From Flavobacteriales bacterium (lineage in GTDB: Bacteria; Bacteroidota; Bacteroidia; Flavobacteriales; BACL11), in contig JAAZYM010000069.1 in NCBI GenBank assembly GCA_014239655.1, positions 1 to 34,829 on the forward strand: a stretch of DNA of 34,829 bases. The letters are read 5' to 3'. Below the pieces are notes generated by a model. That model saw only the letters and a program-made list of their open reading frames with translations, did not search any database and was not told the origin of the DNA. Every line of letters starts with the position of its first letter. The stretch's first letter is position 1. A program made the translations under genes and the position numbers. Shown here piece by piece: positions 1 to 8,113 of the stretch.

Positions 1-520
1 TGTTTAGATCATATAAATGTTCTAGCACATGCCACATACTTACACTGTCAAATGTATTAGTTTCAAATTGACTTAAATCCGTATTTTCCGTAACATTTAA
101 GCCGTAGTTTTGTTTGGCCTTTTCCCTAGCAATTTTAGATGGCTCTATTCCATAGCACTCTATTCCTTGATTAACACATGAATAAAGAAATTCTCCTGTC
201 CCACAGCCAATATCTAGATGTCTCTTGGTTTTCGTGGTTTTTGTTAATAGACGTGTTTTAGATTTTATGGCATACTTTCTTACTGTTTGGTATAAAAAGT
301 TAAACAACCCAATTTTATTATCTGTATGTGAAATGTAGTTTTCACTTATATAATAAGAACTCATATCTTCTTCATTAGGCCTTGGGTTAGTAAATAAAAA
401 ATTACACTCTACACACTCATCTATTATAAAGGCTTCTTTTGAAACAGAATAATCGAAACTCTCCATAAAGCAAGTCAATTTTTCACTAGAACAAATTGGG
501 CATTCTTTTAGTTTTATCAT
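1..520 (-). CDS. class I SAM-dependent methyltransferase with N-terminal zinc ribbon (3' end outside window)
   Basis: The first 173 residues are visible and the gene runs off the left edge. Residues 7-10 (CPIC) and 36-39 (CVEC) form a four-cysteine zinc-ribbon-like module. Residues 102-112 (LDIGCGTGEFL) are the glycine-rich SAM-binding motif I, the acidic residue E126 lies after the next strand, and HVLEH at 164-168 is typical of Methyltransf_11/23-type enzymes. The ATG overlaps the mnmG stop codon by four bases (ATGA), so it is almost certainly co-translated with mnmG. The substrate cannot be read from the sequence; zinc-ribbon methyltransferases of this shape act on small molecules or sugars in some cases. 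The neighbouring RNA-modification genes suggest, but do not prove, an RNA or translation link. Confidence 0.85.
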   Translation of the reverse strand, partial: MIKLKECPICSSEKLTCFMESFDYSVSKEAFIIDECVECNFLFTNPRPNEEDMSSYYISENYISHTDNKIGLFNFLYQTVRKYAIKSKTRLLTKTTKTKRHLDIGCGTGEFLYSCVNQGIECYGIEPSKIAREKAKQNYGLNVTENTDLSQFETNTFDSVSMWHVLEHLYDLN

Positions 521-2388
521 CTTCCCATATATATTAGTAATACGTTGATATCAGAGGGAGAAACTCCGCTTATTCTACTTGCTTGACCAATAGAGAGCGG
601 TTTAATTTCATTTAGCTTTTCTTTTCCTTCAGTTGAAATAGAATTAAGTTTTTGGTAATCAAAATCTTCAGGGATTCTAATTTCTTCTAATTTAATTAAT
701 TTTTGTGCTGCTTCAGCCTCCTTATTTAAATAGCCACCATATTTTATTTTTATCTCAGCTTGTTCAATTGCTTCTTGATCAATTCGATTCTTTTTTATAA
801 ACATTTTAAGTTTATCTGAGATTAATAAGTCGTCAAATGATATATGTGGTCTAGATAAGAATGAGTGTAATTTCTTTTTTTGCTTAACGAGTGCGCTTTT
901 CCTATCTTTTAGTAATGGGTTTATTATTTTCGGATCAATGTTTTCTTTTTTTAGAAACTTAATCACGCTTTCCGTTTGATTATTTTTATGTTTCAAGTTA
1001 TCCATTCTTTTTCTAGATGCTAGTCCTAGACTATAACCTTTCTCTGTTAGTCGGATATCCGCATTATCTTGTCTTAGTAAAAGCCTGTACTCAGCTCTAG
1101 ATGTAAACATTCTGTAGGGTTCTTCCGTCCCTTTTGTTATTAGATCATCTATTAACACTCCAATATATGCATCTGATCTAGTAAGTATAAATGGGTTTTT
1201 CTTTTTAATTTTCTGATGAGCATTAATTCCAGCAATTAAACCTTGACAGGCCGCTTCCTCATATCCTGTTGTGCCATTTATTTGCCCACAGAAGAATAGG
1301 TTTCTTGTCAATTTTGTTTCTAGCGTAGTTTTAAGTTGTGTAGGTGGAAAGTAATCATATTCTATTGCGTATCCGGCCCTAAACAACTTAACTTTTTCTA
1401 GCCCTTTAATCTTTCTAAGTGCTTCTATTTGTATTTCTTCTGGTAATGAAGTTGAAAATCCATTTAGATATATTTCAATAGTGTCTTTTCCTTCTGGCTC
1501 AATGAACAGTTGATGTCTTGGTTTTTCAGAGAATCGCACAATTTTATCCTCAATAGAAGGGCAATATCTTGGTCCGTGTCCTTTTATTCTTCCTGTAAAC
1601 ATTGGAGACTTTTCAAATCCTTGTTTGAGTATTTTATGCACATCTTTAGAGGTGTATGTTATATAGCAGCTTTTTTGTTTTTCAATCTTATTTTTCTTTA
1701 GATAAGAAAAACAGTTGTATTGATTGTCGCCTTTTTGTTCTTCTATTAATTTGTAATTTATACTTCTACCATCTAGTCTTGGTGGAGTTCCTGTCTTCAT
1801 TCTCCCATGCTTAAAACCTATTTCTATTAATTGCTTTGTAATCCCTTCTGTTGCAGGCTCACCCGATCTCCCTCCTTTATAATTTTTCTCACCAAGATGA
1901 ATTAAGCCATTTAGGAATGTGCCATTACAGAGAATTACACTTCTACCTTTAATTTTAACACCCATCTTTGTTTTAATCCCTATTACTGTATTGTTTTTGA
2001 TAAGGATATTTTCAACACTATCCTGATAGAAATCAATATTATTATTTCTTTCAAGGCAAAGACGCCATTCTTTTTCAAAAATTTTTCTATCACATTGCGC
2101 TCTTGGACTCCACATTGCTGGTCCTTTAGATTTATTTAGCATTCTAAATTGTATTGTTGATTTATCTGTGATGATTCCTGACATTCCCCCTAGCGCATCA
2201 ATTTCTCTTATTATCTGTCCTTTAGCAATTCCACCCATTGCTGGGTTGCAAGACATTCTTGCGATGGTTTCAAGATTCTGAGAAATAAGCAAAACTCTTG
2301 ATCCTAATGTTGCTGCAGAATGAGCAGCTTCACATCCAGCATGCCCACCCCCAACAACAATAACATCATATTTTTCTTTATAATTCAT
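517..2388 (-). CDS. mnmG: tRNA uridine-5-carboxymethylaminomethyl(34) synthesis enzyme MnmG (GidA)
   Basis: FAD-dependent enzyme that, with the GTPase MnmE, modifies the wobble uridine (U34) of several tRNAs. The 623 residues match the family length. The N-terminal FAD dinucleotide motif is VVGGGHAGCEAA (glycines 13, 14, 15, 18). The family signatures GPRYCPSIE (about 271-279) and GQINGTTGYEEAACQG (about 368-383) are both present, as is the C-terminal helical MnmE-binding region. The gene follows ybeY at 48 bases and overlaps the methyltransferase by ATGA. No -7 promoter motif is visible directly upstream, so it is probably expressed from the promoter ahead of the DUF4175 gene. A parS-like palindrome lies two bases before the start codon. 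No missing residues were noticed. Confidence 0.98.
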   Translation of the reverse strand: MNYKEKYDVIVVGGGHAGCEAAHSAATLGSRVLLISQNLETIARMSCNPAMGGIAKGQIIREIDALGGMSGIITDKSTIQFRMLNKSKGPAMWSPRAQCDRKIFEKEWRLCLERNNNIDFYQDSVENILIKNNTVIGIKTKMGVKIKGRSVILCNGTFLNGLIHLGEKNYKGGRSGEPATEGITKQLIEIGFKHGRMKTGTPPRLDGRSINYKLIEEQKGDNQYNCFSYLKKNKIEKQKSCYITYTSKDVHKILKQGFEKSPMFTGRIKGHGPRYCPSIEDKIVRFSEKPRHQLFIEPEGKDTIEIYLNGFSTSLPEEIQIEALRKIKGLEKVKLFRAGYAIEYDYFPPTQLKTTLETKLTRNLFFCGQINGTTGYEEAACQGLIAGINAHQKIKKKNPFILTRSDAYIGVLIDDLITKGTEEPYRMFTSRAEYRLLLRQDNADIRLTEKGYSLGLASRKRMDNLKHKNNQTESVIKFLKKENIDPKIINPLLKDRKSALVKQKKKLHSFLSRPHISFDDLLISDKLKMFIKKNRIDQEAIEQAEIKIKYGGYLNKEAEAAQKLIKLEEIRIPEDFDYQKLNSISTEGKEKLNEIKPLSIGQASRISGVSPSDINVLLIYMGR

Positions 2389-2390
2389 AA

Positions 2391-2406
2391 TGTTTCACAT
2401 GAAACT
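2391..2406. promoter_or_regulatory. parS-like palindrome (candidate ParB/Spo0J binding site)
   Basis: The 16-mer TGTTTCACATGAAACT matches the known parS consensus TGTTTCACGTGAAACA at 14 of 16 positions, with two perfect six-base arms (GTTTCA/TGAAAC) around a CA centre. It fills part of the 48-base gap between ybeY and mnmG. In many bacteria parS sites cluster near the origin, often beside gidA/mnmG. The mismatch at the central CG is a weakness, and a different palindromic regulator site is the alternative. Confidence 0.5.
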
Positions 2407-2436
2407 ATCTCCCTTAAATACTTGAAAATCAATTGT

Positions 2437-2844
2437 TTATATTTCTTTTAGGTAGTAGTTTTCTTTTTTTCTTATTTCTTTTTTTTCTTTTGTGTTTTTG
2501 TCATTATAACCCAACAAATGTAATAAACCGTGTGCCATCACCCTATGAAGTTCATTTGTAAAGGTGACGTTAAATTTTTTAGCATTTTCTAAAACTCTCT
2601 CGGTGCTAATAATAACATCACCACTAATTTTTTTGTTTTCTTTAATCTCAAAAGTTATTATATCTGTTAAGGAATTATGATTGAGGTATTTTTTATTGTA
2701 TTTGCACATCGCATCATCAGTAACAAAGAGATAGCTTAATGTTCCAATTTCAAATCCTTCTGTTTTAGCAATATTATTTAGCCATTTTTTGATTTTTCTT
2801 TTTTCTGTTAACTTGAATCTAGACTGTATTTGGAAACTTATCAT
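2437..2844 (-). CDS. ybeY: rRNA maturation RNase YbeY (zinc metalloprotein)
   Basis: Endoribonuclease family involved in 16S rRNA 3'-end maturation and ribosome quality control. At 135 residues it is slightly short for the family. The zinc motif reads HGLLHLLGYND (105-115), against the canonical HGxLHLxGYDH. H105 and H109 are present, but the third ligand position is D115. I recall the same replacement in Bacteroidota homologues (GYKD), so it is likely a lineage trait rather than decay. The upstream TDIITFE segment (60-66) is also typical. The ATG overlaps the stop of the DUF4175 gene by four bases (ATGA), and mnmG follows 48 bases downstream. Confidence 0.95.
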   Translation of the reverse strand: MISFQIQSRFKLTEKRKIKKWLNNIAKTEGFEIGTLSYLFVTDDAMCKYNKKYLNHNSLTDIITFEIKENKKISGDVIISTERVLENAKKFNVTFTNELHRVMAHGLLHLLGYNDKNTKEKKEIRKKENYYLKEI

Positions 2845-5800
2845 TTTCTCTCTTTAATTATTGAGTTAAAATACTTTACTACTTCTTTTTTATAATATGG
2901 TTTTAGATTAATAGGTTTTGTATTGAGAAGCTCTAATTGTTTCTGCCTTTCTTTAATTATTTTATTGACTTGCCCATCATTATTCTCTCCATCTACCATC
3001 CATTCAAATGACTCTCTTTTTTCTTCTTCCCCTTCTTCTTTTTGTGCTTTTTCAAAATCAATAAAATTTTCTATCATTTGATCAAGCCTTTCAAATGTAC
3101 GACTTGAAATATTATTATTTATTATATCATATTCATTTTCGTCCATTTGTTTTTTAATTTCATCTATTATTTTTGAGTTATTAGAGCGTCCGTTTTCTTT
3201 TTCTAAATTTTCTAATCCTGATTTTATCAATCCTTGTTTCTTAGCTAGCTCCATCAGTTTTTTACTACTCATTTTGTCTTTTCCCTTTCCTTTCCCCTTT
3301 TTTCCCTTCGAATCTTTCATACTTTTATTCAGTTCTTTTTGAGCTTGTTTAATTTCTGACATCGAGGGATTATTACAGTTCTTCGGATTATTACAATTCT
3401 TTGGTTTACTACAGCTTGATGGCATCATACTGAGATCCATTTGCATATTTTTAAGAATCTCAGATAAAAGTAATGCTAAATTATTTGTTGATGTCATTAC
3501 AAACTGTTGTTTTTCTGCAGACTTATTCTTCTTTCGCTCTTCTAGATATACAATAGACCTATCCATGTTCTCCTTAATTACACTTATTTCTGCGTTAATT
3601 TTTGCTTGAATTTTAACAGATCGCTTGCTTAGCGCAAACAAGGAGTCTTCTATTATTTTACTGTCTGATATAAATTTTTTCTGTTGTTGAAGTAATTTGA
3701 TAAATTCACTACTGGTTATTTTAGTCTTTTTTGTTTTTTCAATTAACCCTTCTTGGTTAAATGAAAGGGTAATTAGGTTTTCAAGTATTTCTCGTAATGT
3801 TTCTATATTTTCAATTTGACCATCTGCGCTCTTACTAGTTAACATATTAGACAATTTATTTTCTAGCTTATCAAGTTTTTCTATAGTTTTTTTCTGTTTT
3901 TTACTTGATTTTTCTTTTTTATTTTTCTCAAGAGATTGCTTGCTTTCCTCCATTGATTCCTCAATCTCTTGTTCTAATTGTTCAGTCTCAGGAATTGGGT
4001 TCTTGTTTTCTAATTCGTTATTTTTTTTCTTTAATCCCTCCAAGGATTTTTTAATGTTATCCATCTGTTCTTGTAAATCTTTTTGTTTATTCACTAAGGT
4101 GTTAGATTTTGTCTTTTTATCTTCGGTTTCCTTTTTTAACTGTTCCTGTTGTTGTTTTAATTTTGCTATATCTTTGATTAGTTCTTCTGTTTTCTGTTCA
4201 AAATCTAACTGCTTAAACAATTCTAACTCTCTGTCTAGCTCTTTCTCTAGATCATTGTTTTTTGTGTCTAATTTGTCAAGTAGCTCTTTTAGTTTCTCTT
4301 TCTCATCTTTGCTTATTAATTTTTCTAACTCATTAATTAAATTTTTTAATTCTTCATCAATAACATTATCCATTAGTTCTTTTAGTTGTTTTGCTTTTTC
4401 TTGATTTTCCGGACTAATTTTAGATGATTTCTTTTGTTGAGATTCATGAGCCTTTCTGTTGAGATTTATTTCATTTATTATTTGTTTTTGTTTATTAAGG
4501 ATTTCTTTTGTTTTTTGCTTTTCATCCCAACCCAAGTCTTTCTTTTCTAGAAGATCTTTATTAAGTTTTTCTATTTTCTCTTTTAATTTTTGGGCTTTAG
4601 AAATAGAGTTGTTAAGGCTATTTTCAATTTGATTATTCAAGAGATCTTTTTCAAGGATATTTTCTTTTTCTGTTTTTTCTGTGAAACTAAAATTCTGACT
4701 TTTTGTTTTTTTTCTCCCATTTATTTTATCGTTATCCCATACTTCAAAAAAATACACAACTTCTTCTCCTGGATCTAGCTGTAGCTTGCTAGTGCTGAAG
4801 TCATAAAAAAAGAGCTGCTCTATATCGGAAGAAGTTTTAAGCCTTTCGCTTTGAATCACAGAATTTCCTTCTTTTTTTATTTGATAATTAAAGGTTAATT
4901 CACTTATTCCATAATCATCACTTATTTTACCTTCAAGAACAAAAATCCCATTAACGCTATCTTTAAATTGTCGGGCATTAATTAATGGGCTCTCATCTTC
5001 ATGAATTTTAATGTTAAAATCAAGTGTGTCTCCTAAGCCAAAATTATTATTATGGATGAACTGTGCTTTTTTACTAGCCAGAAATTGTTGGCTATATTTA
5101 AATTGTGTGTTTGAGCTACTTAATGATTTTTTTTTATCTAAAAAGAGGAGTACATTATCCGTGTTTTCAAAATTAATCTGCCATTTTATATATGATCCTT
5201 TTGGAGCAATTATGTCTTCAATACTATTAATTTCGGTTATTTCTTTTTTAGTGTATTTTGGAGGTGTAATTATTGTTTTTACACTCTTTATGTTTGAGCG
5301 AGGAAGAACATTTAAGATGTATTTTTTTGATTTATATCCTCCTCCATTTATTGTAAAATCTTGATTCTTCTCTAGGTTTTTAAATAGAAATTGGTGTTCA
5401 GAAGCATTTACTTTCTTCATTAGAAAATCGTGGTTCTCAATTTCTATAAAGAATTCTTTTGGTATTTCATTTCCTACTGTTTTAATATTTAAAACAAAAT
5501 CATCGTATTGTTCTGCCACAAGATCATTTCCAATAATTAAATCATAAGGAGCTTCGGGTTCAAAGAATTTATTGTGTTTAATAATTCTTTCAGAGCTTTT
5601 TGTGAGGATATGTGTTTTTCCGCTGAAGACAAAAACTAATATTAGCAGTAAGGGTATTAGTAGCCATTTTCCTTTTTTTAGGCTCGATTTAAATTTAATT
5701 GCATTGGTAAATGAAACAGGGGAAATCTCTTTTGTTTTTTGCTCAATACTTGCATTAATTAATTCATTGTTGGGAGTCATGTTACTGAGTTCAATAATAT

Positions 5801-6128
5801 TAACGAGCTTGTCATCAATCTCATTAAAATGTTCTCCTAAAATTTTAGCAGCATCTGTGTGGCTTATCCCCCTCCTAATCTTAAAAAGTTTGAGTGATGG
5901 TATTACTAAAAATTTAGAGAATATAATTATGTTGATTGTAATGTATAGCCAAAAAAGAAAAGTTCTGAACCCTACATTAAAATTCATGTAATGTTCAAGT
6001 ATTGAGATAAAGATAGAGAATAGCAATAAAATTAATAGCGTTAGTATACCACCTTTGATTAATTGGTTTACATAATACTTTCTTATAAACTTATTCAGTT
6101 TACTAAATAATGGATTACTATCTTTCAC
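2841..6128 (-). CDS. DUF4175-type large membrane-anchored coiled-coil protein, function unknown
   Basis: 1095 residues. Membrane segments are visible at about 26-44, 55-75 and 154-170. A beta-rich, Ig-like region spans about 180-480, and a very long Lys/Glu/Gln-rich coiled coil covers roughly 490-860. A low-complexity stretch follows, with Cys906, Cys912 and Cys918 exactly six residues apart and then a Gly-Lys run (GKKGKGKGK). This architecture matches the Bacteroidota DUF4175 family, which has no established function to my knowledge. The start is GTG at 6126-6128, five bases after a -7 promoter box. It heads the ybeY-mnmG-methyltransferase operon. The topology suggests most of the chain lies on one side of the inner membrane; which side is not determined. 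Long antisense open frames inside it are composition artefacts. Confidence 0.88.
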   Translation of the reverse strand: MKDSNPLFSKLNKFIRKYYVNQLIKGGILTLLILLLFSIFISILEHYMNFNVGFRTFLFWLYITINIIIFSKFLVIPSLKLFKIRRGISHTDAAKILGEHFNEIDDKLVNIIELSNMTPNNELINASIEQKTKEISPVSFTNAIKFKSSLKKGKWLLIPLLLILVFVFSGKTHILTKSSERIIKHNKFFEPEAPYDLIIGNDLVAEQYDDFVLNIKTVGNEIPKEFFIEIENHDFLMKKVNASEHQFLFKNLEKNQDFTINGGGYKSKKYILNVLPRSNIKSVKTIITPPKYTKKEITEINSIEDIIAPKGSYIKWQINFENTDNVLLFLDKKKSLSSSNTQFKYSQQFLASKKAQFIHNNNFGLGDTLDFNIKIHEDESPLINARQFKDSVNGIFVLEGKISDDYGISELTFNYQIKKEGNSVIQSERLKTSSDIEQLFFYDFSTSKLQLDPGEEVVYFFEVWDNDKINGRKKTKSQNFSFTEKTEKENILEKDLLNNQIENSLNNSISKAQKLKEKIEKLNKDLLEKKDLGWDEKQKTKEILNKQKQIINEINLNRKAHESQQKKSSKISPENQEKAKQLKELMDNVIDEELKNLINELEKLISKDEKEKLKELLDKLDTKNNDLEKELDRELELFKQLDFEQKTEELIKDIAKLKQQQEQLKKETEDKKTKSNTLVNKQKDLQEQMDNIKKSLEGLKKKNNELENKNPIPETEQLEQEIEESMEESKQSLEKNKKEKSSKKQKKTIEKLDKLENKLSNMLTSKSADGQIENIETLREILENLITLSFNQEGLIEKTKKTKITSSEFIKLLQQQKKFISDSKIIEDSLFALSKRSVKIQAKINAEISVIKENMDRSIVYLEERKKNKSAEKQQFVMTSTNNLALLLSEILKNMQMDLSMMPSSCSKPKNCNNPKNCNNPSMSEIKQAQKELNKSMKDSKGKKGKGKGKDKMSSKKLMELAKKQGLIKSGLENLEKENGRSNNSKIIDEIKKQMDENEYDIINNNISSRTFERLDQMIENFIDFEKAQKEEGEEEKRESFEWMVDGENNDGQVNKIIKERQKQLELLNTKPINLKPYYKKEVVKYFNSIIKERK
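3369..3422 (-). repeat. 18-base tandem repeat (three copies) encoding Cys hexapeptides
   Basis: Three consecutive 18-base units (3369-3386, 3387-3404, 3405-3422). The first two are nearly identical and the third is diverged. On the coding strand they give PSSCSK, PKNCNN, PKNCNN, so the cysteines recur every six residues (906, 912, 918) in the DUF4175 protein. Confidence 0.8.
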
Positions 6129-6133
6129 TACTA

Positions 6134-6141
6134 CAAAAATA
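6134..6141 (-). promoter_or_regulatory. Bacteroidota -7 promoter box for the DUF4175-ybeY-mnmG operon
   Basis: TATTTTTG on the minus strand fits TAnnTTTG. Its last base is five bases before the GTG start of the DUF4175 gene, so the transcript would be nearly leaderless. No convincing -33 TTG at the usual distance. Confidence 0.55.
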
Positions 6142-6187
6142 CAATTTTAATATACTCAAAATTCTATTAATTTATATCTTATAATAC

Positions 6188-6195
6188 TATCTTTG
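6188..6195 (+). promoter_or_regulatory. Bacteroidota -7 promoter box for gltX-folB
   Basis: TATCTTTG fits TAnnTTTG. It ends 14 bases before the ATG at 6210 and includes the first base of an upstream in-frame GTG (6195), which argues that the ATG is the true gltX start. Confidence 0.6.
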
Positions 6196-6209
6196 TGAAA
6201 AATATAGTT

Positions 6210-7733
6210 ATGTCACAAGTTAGAGTTCGATTTGCCCCTAGTCCTACAGGACCATTACATATAGGAGGGGTAAGAACGGCTTTGTATAATTTTCTTTTTG
6301 CTAAACAAAATGATGGTAAGATAATTCTAAGAATTGAAGACACTGATCAATCTAGGTTTGTGCAGGGAACCGAAAACTACATTGTTGAATCATTAAAATG
6401 GTGTGGTATTAATTTTGATGAAAGCGTTAATGAGGGGGGGGGATTTGGTCCGTATAGGCAATCTGAAAGAAAGGAGATATATTTAAAATATGCTCAATCA
6501 TTAATTGATAGTGGTCATGCTTATTATGCATTTGATACTACCGAAGATTTAGAACATATGCGAGAAAGGATGAAGAAAGCCGGAGTGCCTTCTCCTCAAT
6601 ATAATTCTATCACAAGGTCTAACATGAAGAATTCTACCTCACTCTCAAAAGATGAGGTTCAATCTCGTATAGATAATAACGAAAAATATGTTGTTAGAAT
6701 AAAAATGCCAAGAAATGAAGAGGTAAGAATTCATGATTTGATTAGGGGATGGGTTGTTGTTAATACTAATAATATGGATGATAAGGTAATATATAAATCA
6801 GATGGAATGCCAACCTATCATCTTGCTAATGTTGTAGATGATTATTTAATGAAGATATCTCATGTTATTAGAGGGGAGGAGTGGCTACCTTCAGCCCCCC
6901 TTCATGTTTTGTTATATAAATACTTAGGGTGGGAAGAGAAAATGCCAGAATTTGCTCATCTTCCGTTAATTCTAAAACCAGAAGGAAATGGAAAATTGAG
7001 TAAAAGAGACGGAGATAGACTAGGCTTTCCAGTCTTTCCAATAGAGTGGGAGAACCCCGAAAATGATGAAATAAGCTCTGGATATAGAGAAAGTGGTTAC
7101 ACTCCTGAGGCATTTATAAATATGTTAGCTTTTTTAGGCTGGAATCCTGGAACATCAAAAGAAATTTTTTCTATGGATGAATTAATAAATGAATTTTCGT
7201 TAAAAATGGTGGGTAAGTCAGGAGCTAAATTTGATTTTGATAAAACAAGATGGTATAATCAGCAGTATTTAAGAGCAAAGAAAAACGATATGTTAGCTGA
7301 AGAATTGCAGGTAATATTAAAAGCACAAAATATTAATGTCGAAAATAGCTTTGTTGCTAAAGTTTGTAATGAATTAAAAGAACGAGCTACCTTTGTTTCT
7401 GACATGTGGGAGGAAGGAAAGTATTTTTTTGCGTCTCCAAAAGAGTATGATAAAAAAACTTTAAGAAAAAAATGGAAAGATAATATCCCCGAAATATTAT
7501 TAGATTTAAAAGAGAGATTAGGAAGAATTGATGATTTTAAATCGGAGAAAATCGAACAAGATTTCAAAGAAGTCTTATTAAAAAACAATATAGGAATGGG
7601 TCAATTGCTTCCCGCCTTTAGGCTTGCTTTAACAGGAATTGCCATGGGGCCTTCTTTATTTAATATTGCTGAAATAATAGGTAAGGAAGAAACAATTCAA
7701 AGAATAGATAAGGCACTAATTAATATTAAATAA
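6210..7733 (+). CDS. gltX: glutamyl-tRNA synthetase
   Basis: Class I synthetase charging tRNA(Glu). Starting at the ATG at 6210 gives 507 residues. The ATP-binding HIGH-type motif is HIGG (17-20) in PSPTGPLHIGG, and KLSKR at 262-266 is the KMSKS equivalent. An in-frame GTG at 6195 would add five residues, but it overlaps the promoter box and other GltX proteins begin close to this ATG, so I prefer 6210. The stop overlaps the folB start (TAATG), so the two form an operon. An uninterrupted run of nine G at 6434-6442 encodes the end of E75 and G76-G78 just before the conserved GPYRQSER segment. Confidence 0.98.
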   Translation: MSQVRVRFAPSPTGPLHIGGVRTALYNFLFAKQNDGKIILRIEDTDQSRFVQGTENYIVESLKWCGINFDESVNEGGGFGPYRQSERKEIYLKYAQSLIDSGHAYYAFDTTEDLEHMRERMKKAGVPSPQYNSITRSNMKNSTSLSKDEVQSRIDNNEKYVVRIKMPRNEEVRIHDLIRGWVVVNTNNMDDKVIYKSDGMPTYHLANVVDDYLMKISHVIRGEEWLPSAPLHVLLYKYLGWEEKMPEFAHLPLILKPEGNGKLSKRDGDRLGFPVFPIEWENPENDEISSGYRESGYTPEAFINMLAFLGWNPGTSKEIFSMDELINEFSLKMVGKSGAKFDFDKTRWYNQQYLRAKKNDMLAEELQVILKAQNINVENSFVAKVCNELKERATFVSDMWEEGKYFFASPKEYDKKTLRKKWKDNIPEILLDLKERLGRIDDFKSEKIEQDFKEVLLKNNIGMGQLLPAFRLALTGIAMGPSLFNIAEIIGKEETIQRIDKALINIK

Positions 7734-8089
7734 TGGGCTTAATCAAGGTTGAAGGAATAAAATTATATGCTTATCATGGTCATTTGCCTGAGGAAGCTAT
7801 TCTTGGAGGGCATTTTATAATCAATGTTTATGTGGATGCGGATACTTCAATGGTTGAGAAATCTGATGACTTAGAAGAAACAGTAGATTATGTTAGAATT
7901 ATAGAGATTGTAAAAGAACAAATGTCAATTCGATCAAATATGATTGAGCACCCTGCTGCTAGAATTGCTGATAATATTTTGATTTTAAATCACGTCCTTA
8001 ATGTAAAAGTAGAGGTAGAGAAACTAAACGTACCAATTAATGCAAACTTCAGTAAAATTTCCGTGTCAATAGAAAGAAAAAATAGTTAA
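7733..8089 (+). CDS. folB: dihydroneopterin aldolase
   Basis: Folate-pathway enzyme converting dihydroneopterin to 6-hydroxymethyl-dihydropterin and glycolaldehyde. The 118 residues are a normal length. Family features include YAYHG (12-16) followed by PEE with E21, TVDY with Y53, the pterin-binding glutamate E72 in MIEHPA, and a candidate catalytic lysine K97 in VEVEKLN. The ATG shares one base with the gltX stop (TAATG). No other folate gene is in the window. The gene converges with glyS, leaving a 24-base gap. Confidence 0.95.
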   Translation: MGLIKVEGIKLYAYHGHLPEEAILGGHFIINVYVDADTSMVEKSDDLEETVDYVRIIEIVKEQMSIRSNMIEHPAARIADNILILNHVLNVKVEVEKLNVPINANFSKISVSIERKNS

Positions 8090-8113
8090 GATTTTTTGGT
8101 AATTATCTAGTAT

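Noticed and set aside
3940-4404. 154-residue plus-strand open frame, Ser/Phe-rich
   Set aside because: It is antisense to the DUF4175 coiled coil; the Lys/Glu-rich coding strand yields Ser/Phe-rich frames by composition, with no family resemblance and no promoter.
6195-6209. Upstream GTG start for gltX
   Set aside because: It overlaps the last base of the -7 promoter box and adds five residues not typical of GltX; the ATG at 6210 fits better.
6434-6442. G-quadruplex at the nine-G tract
   Set aside because: A single run is present; the further G runs needed for a quadruplex are absent nearby.
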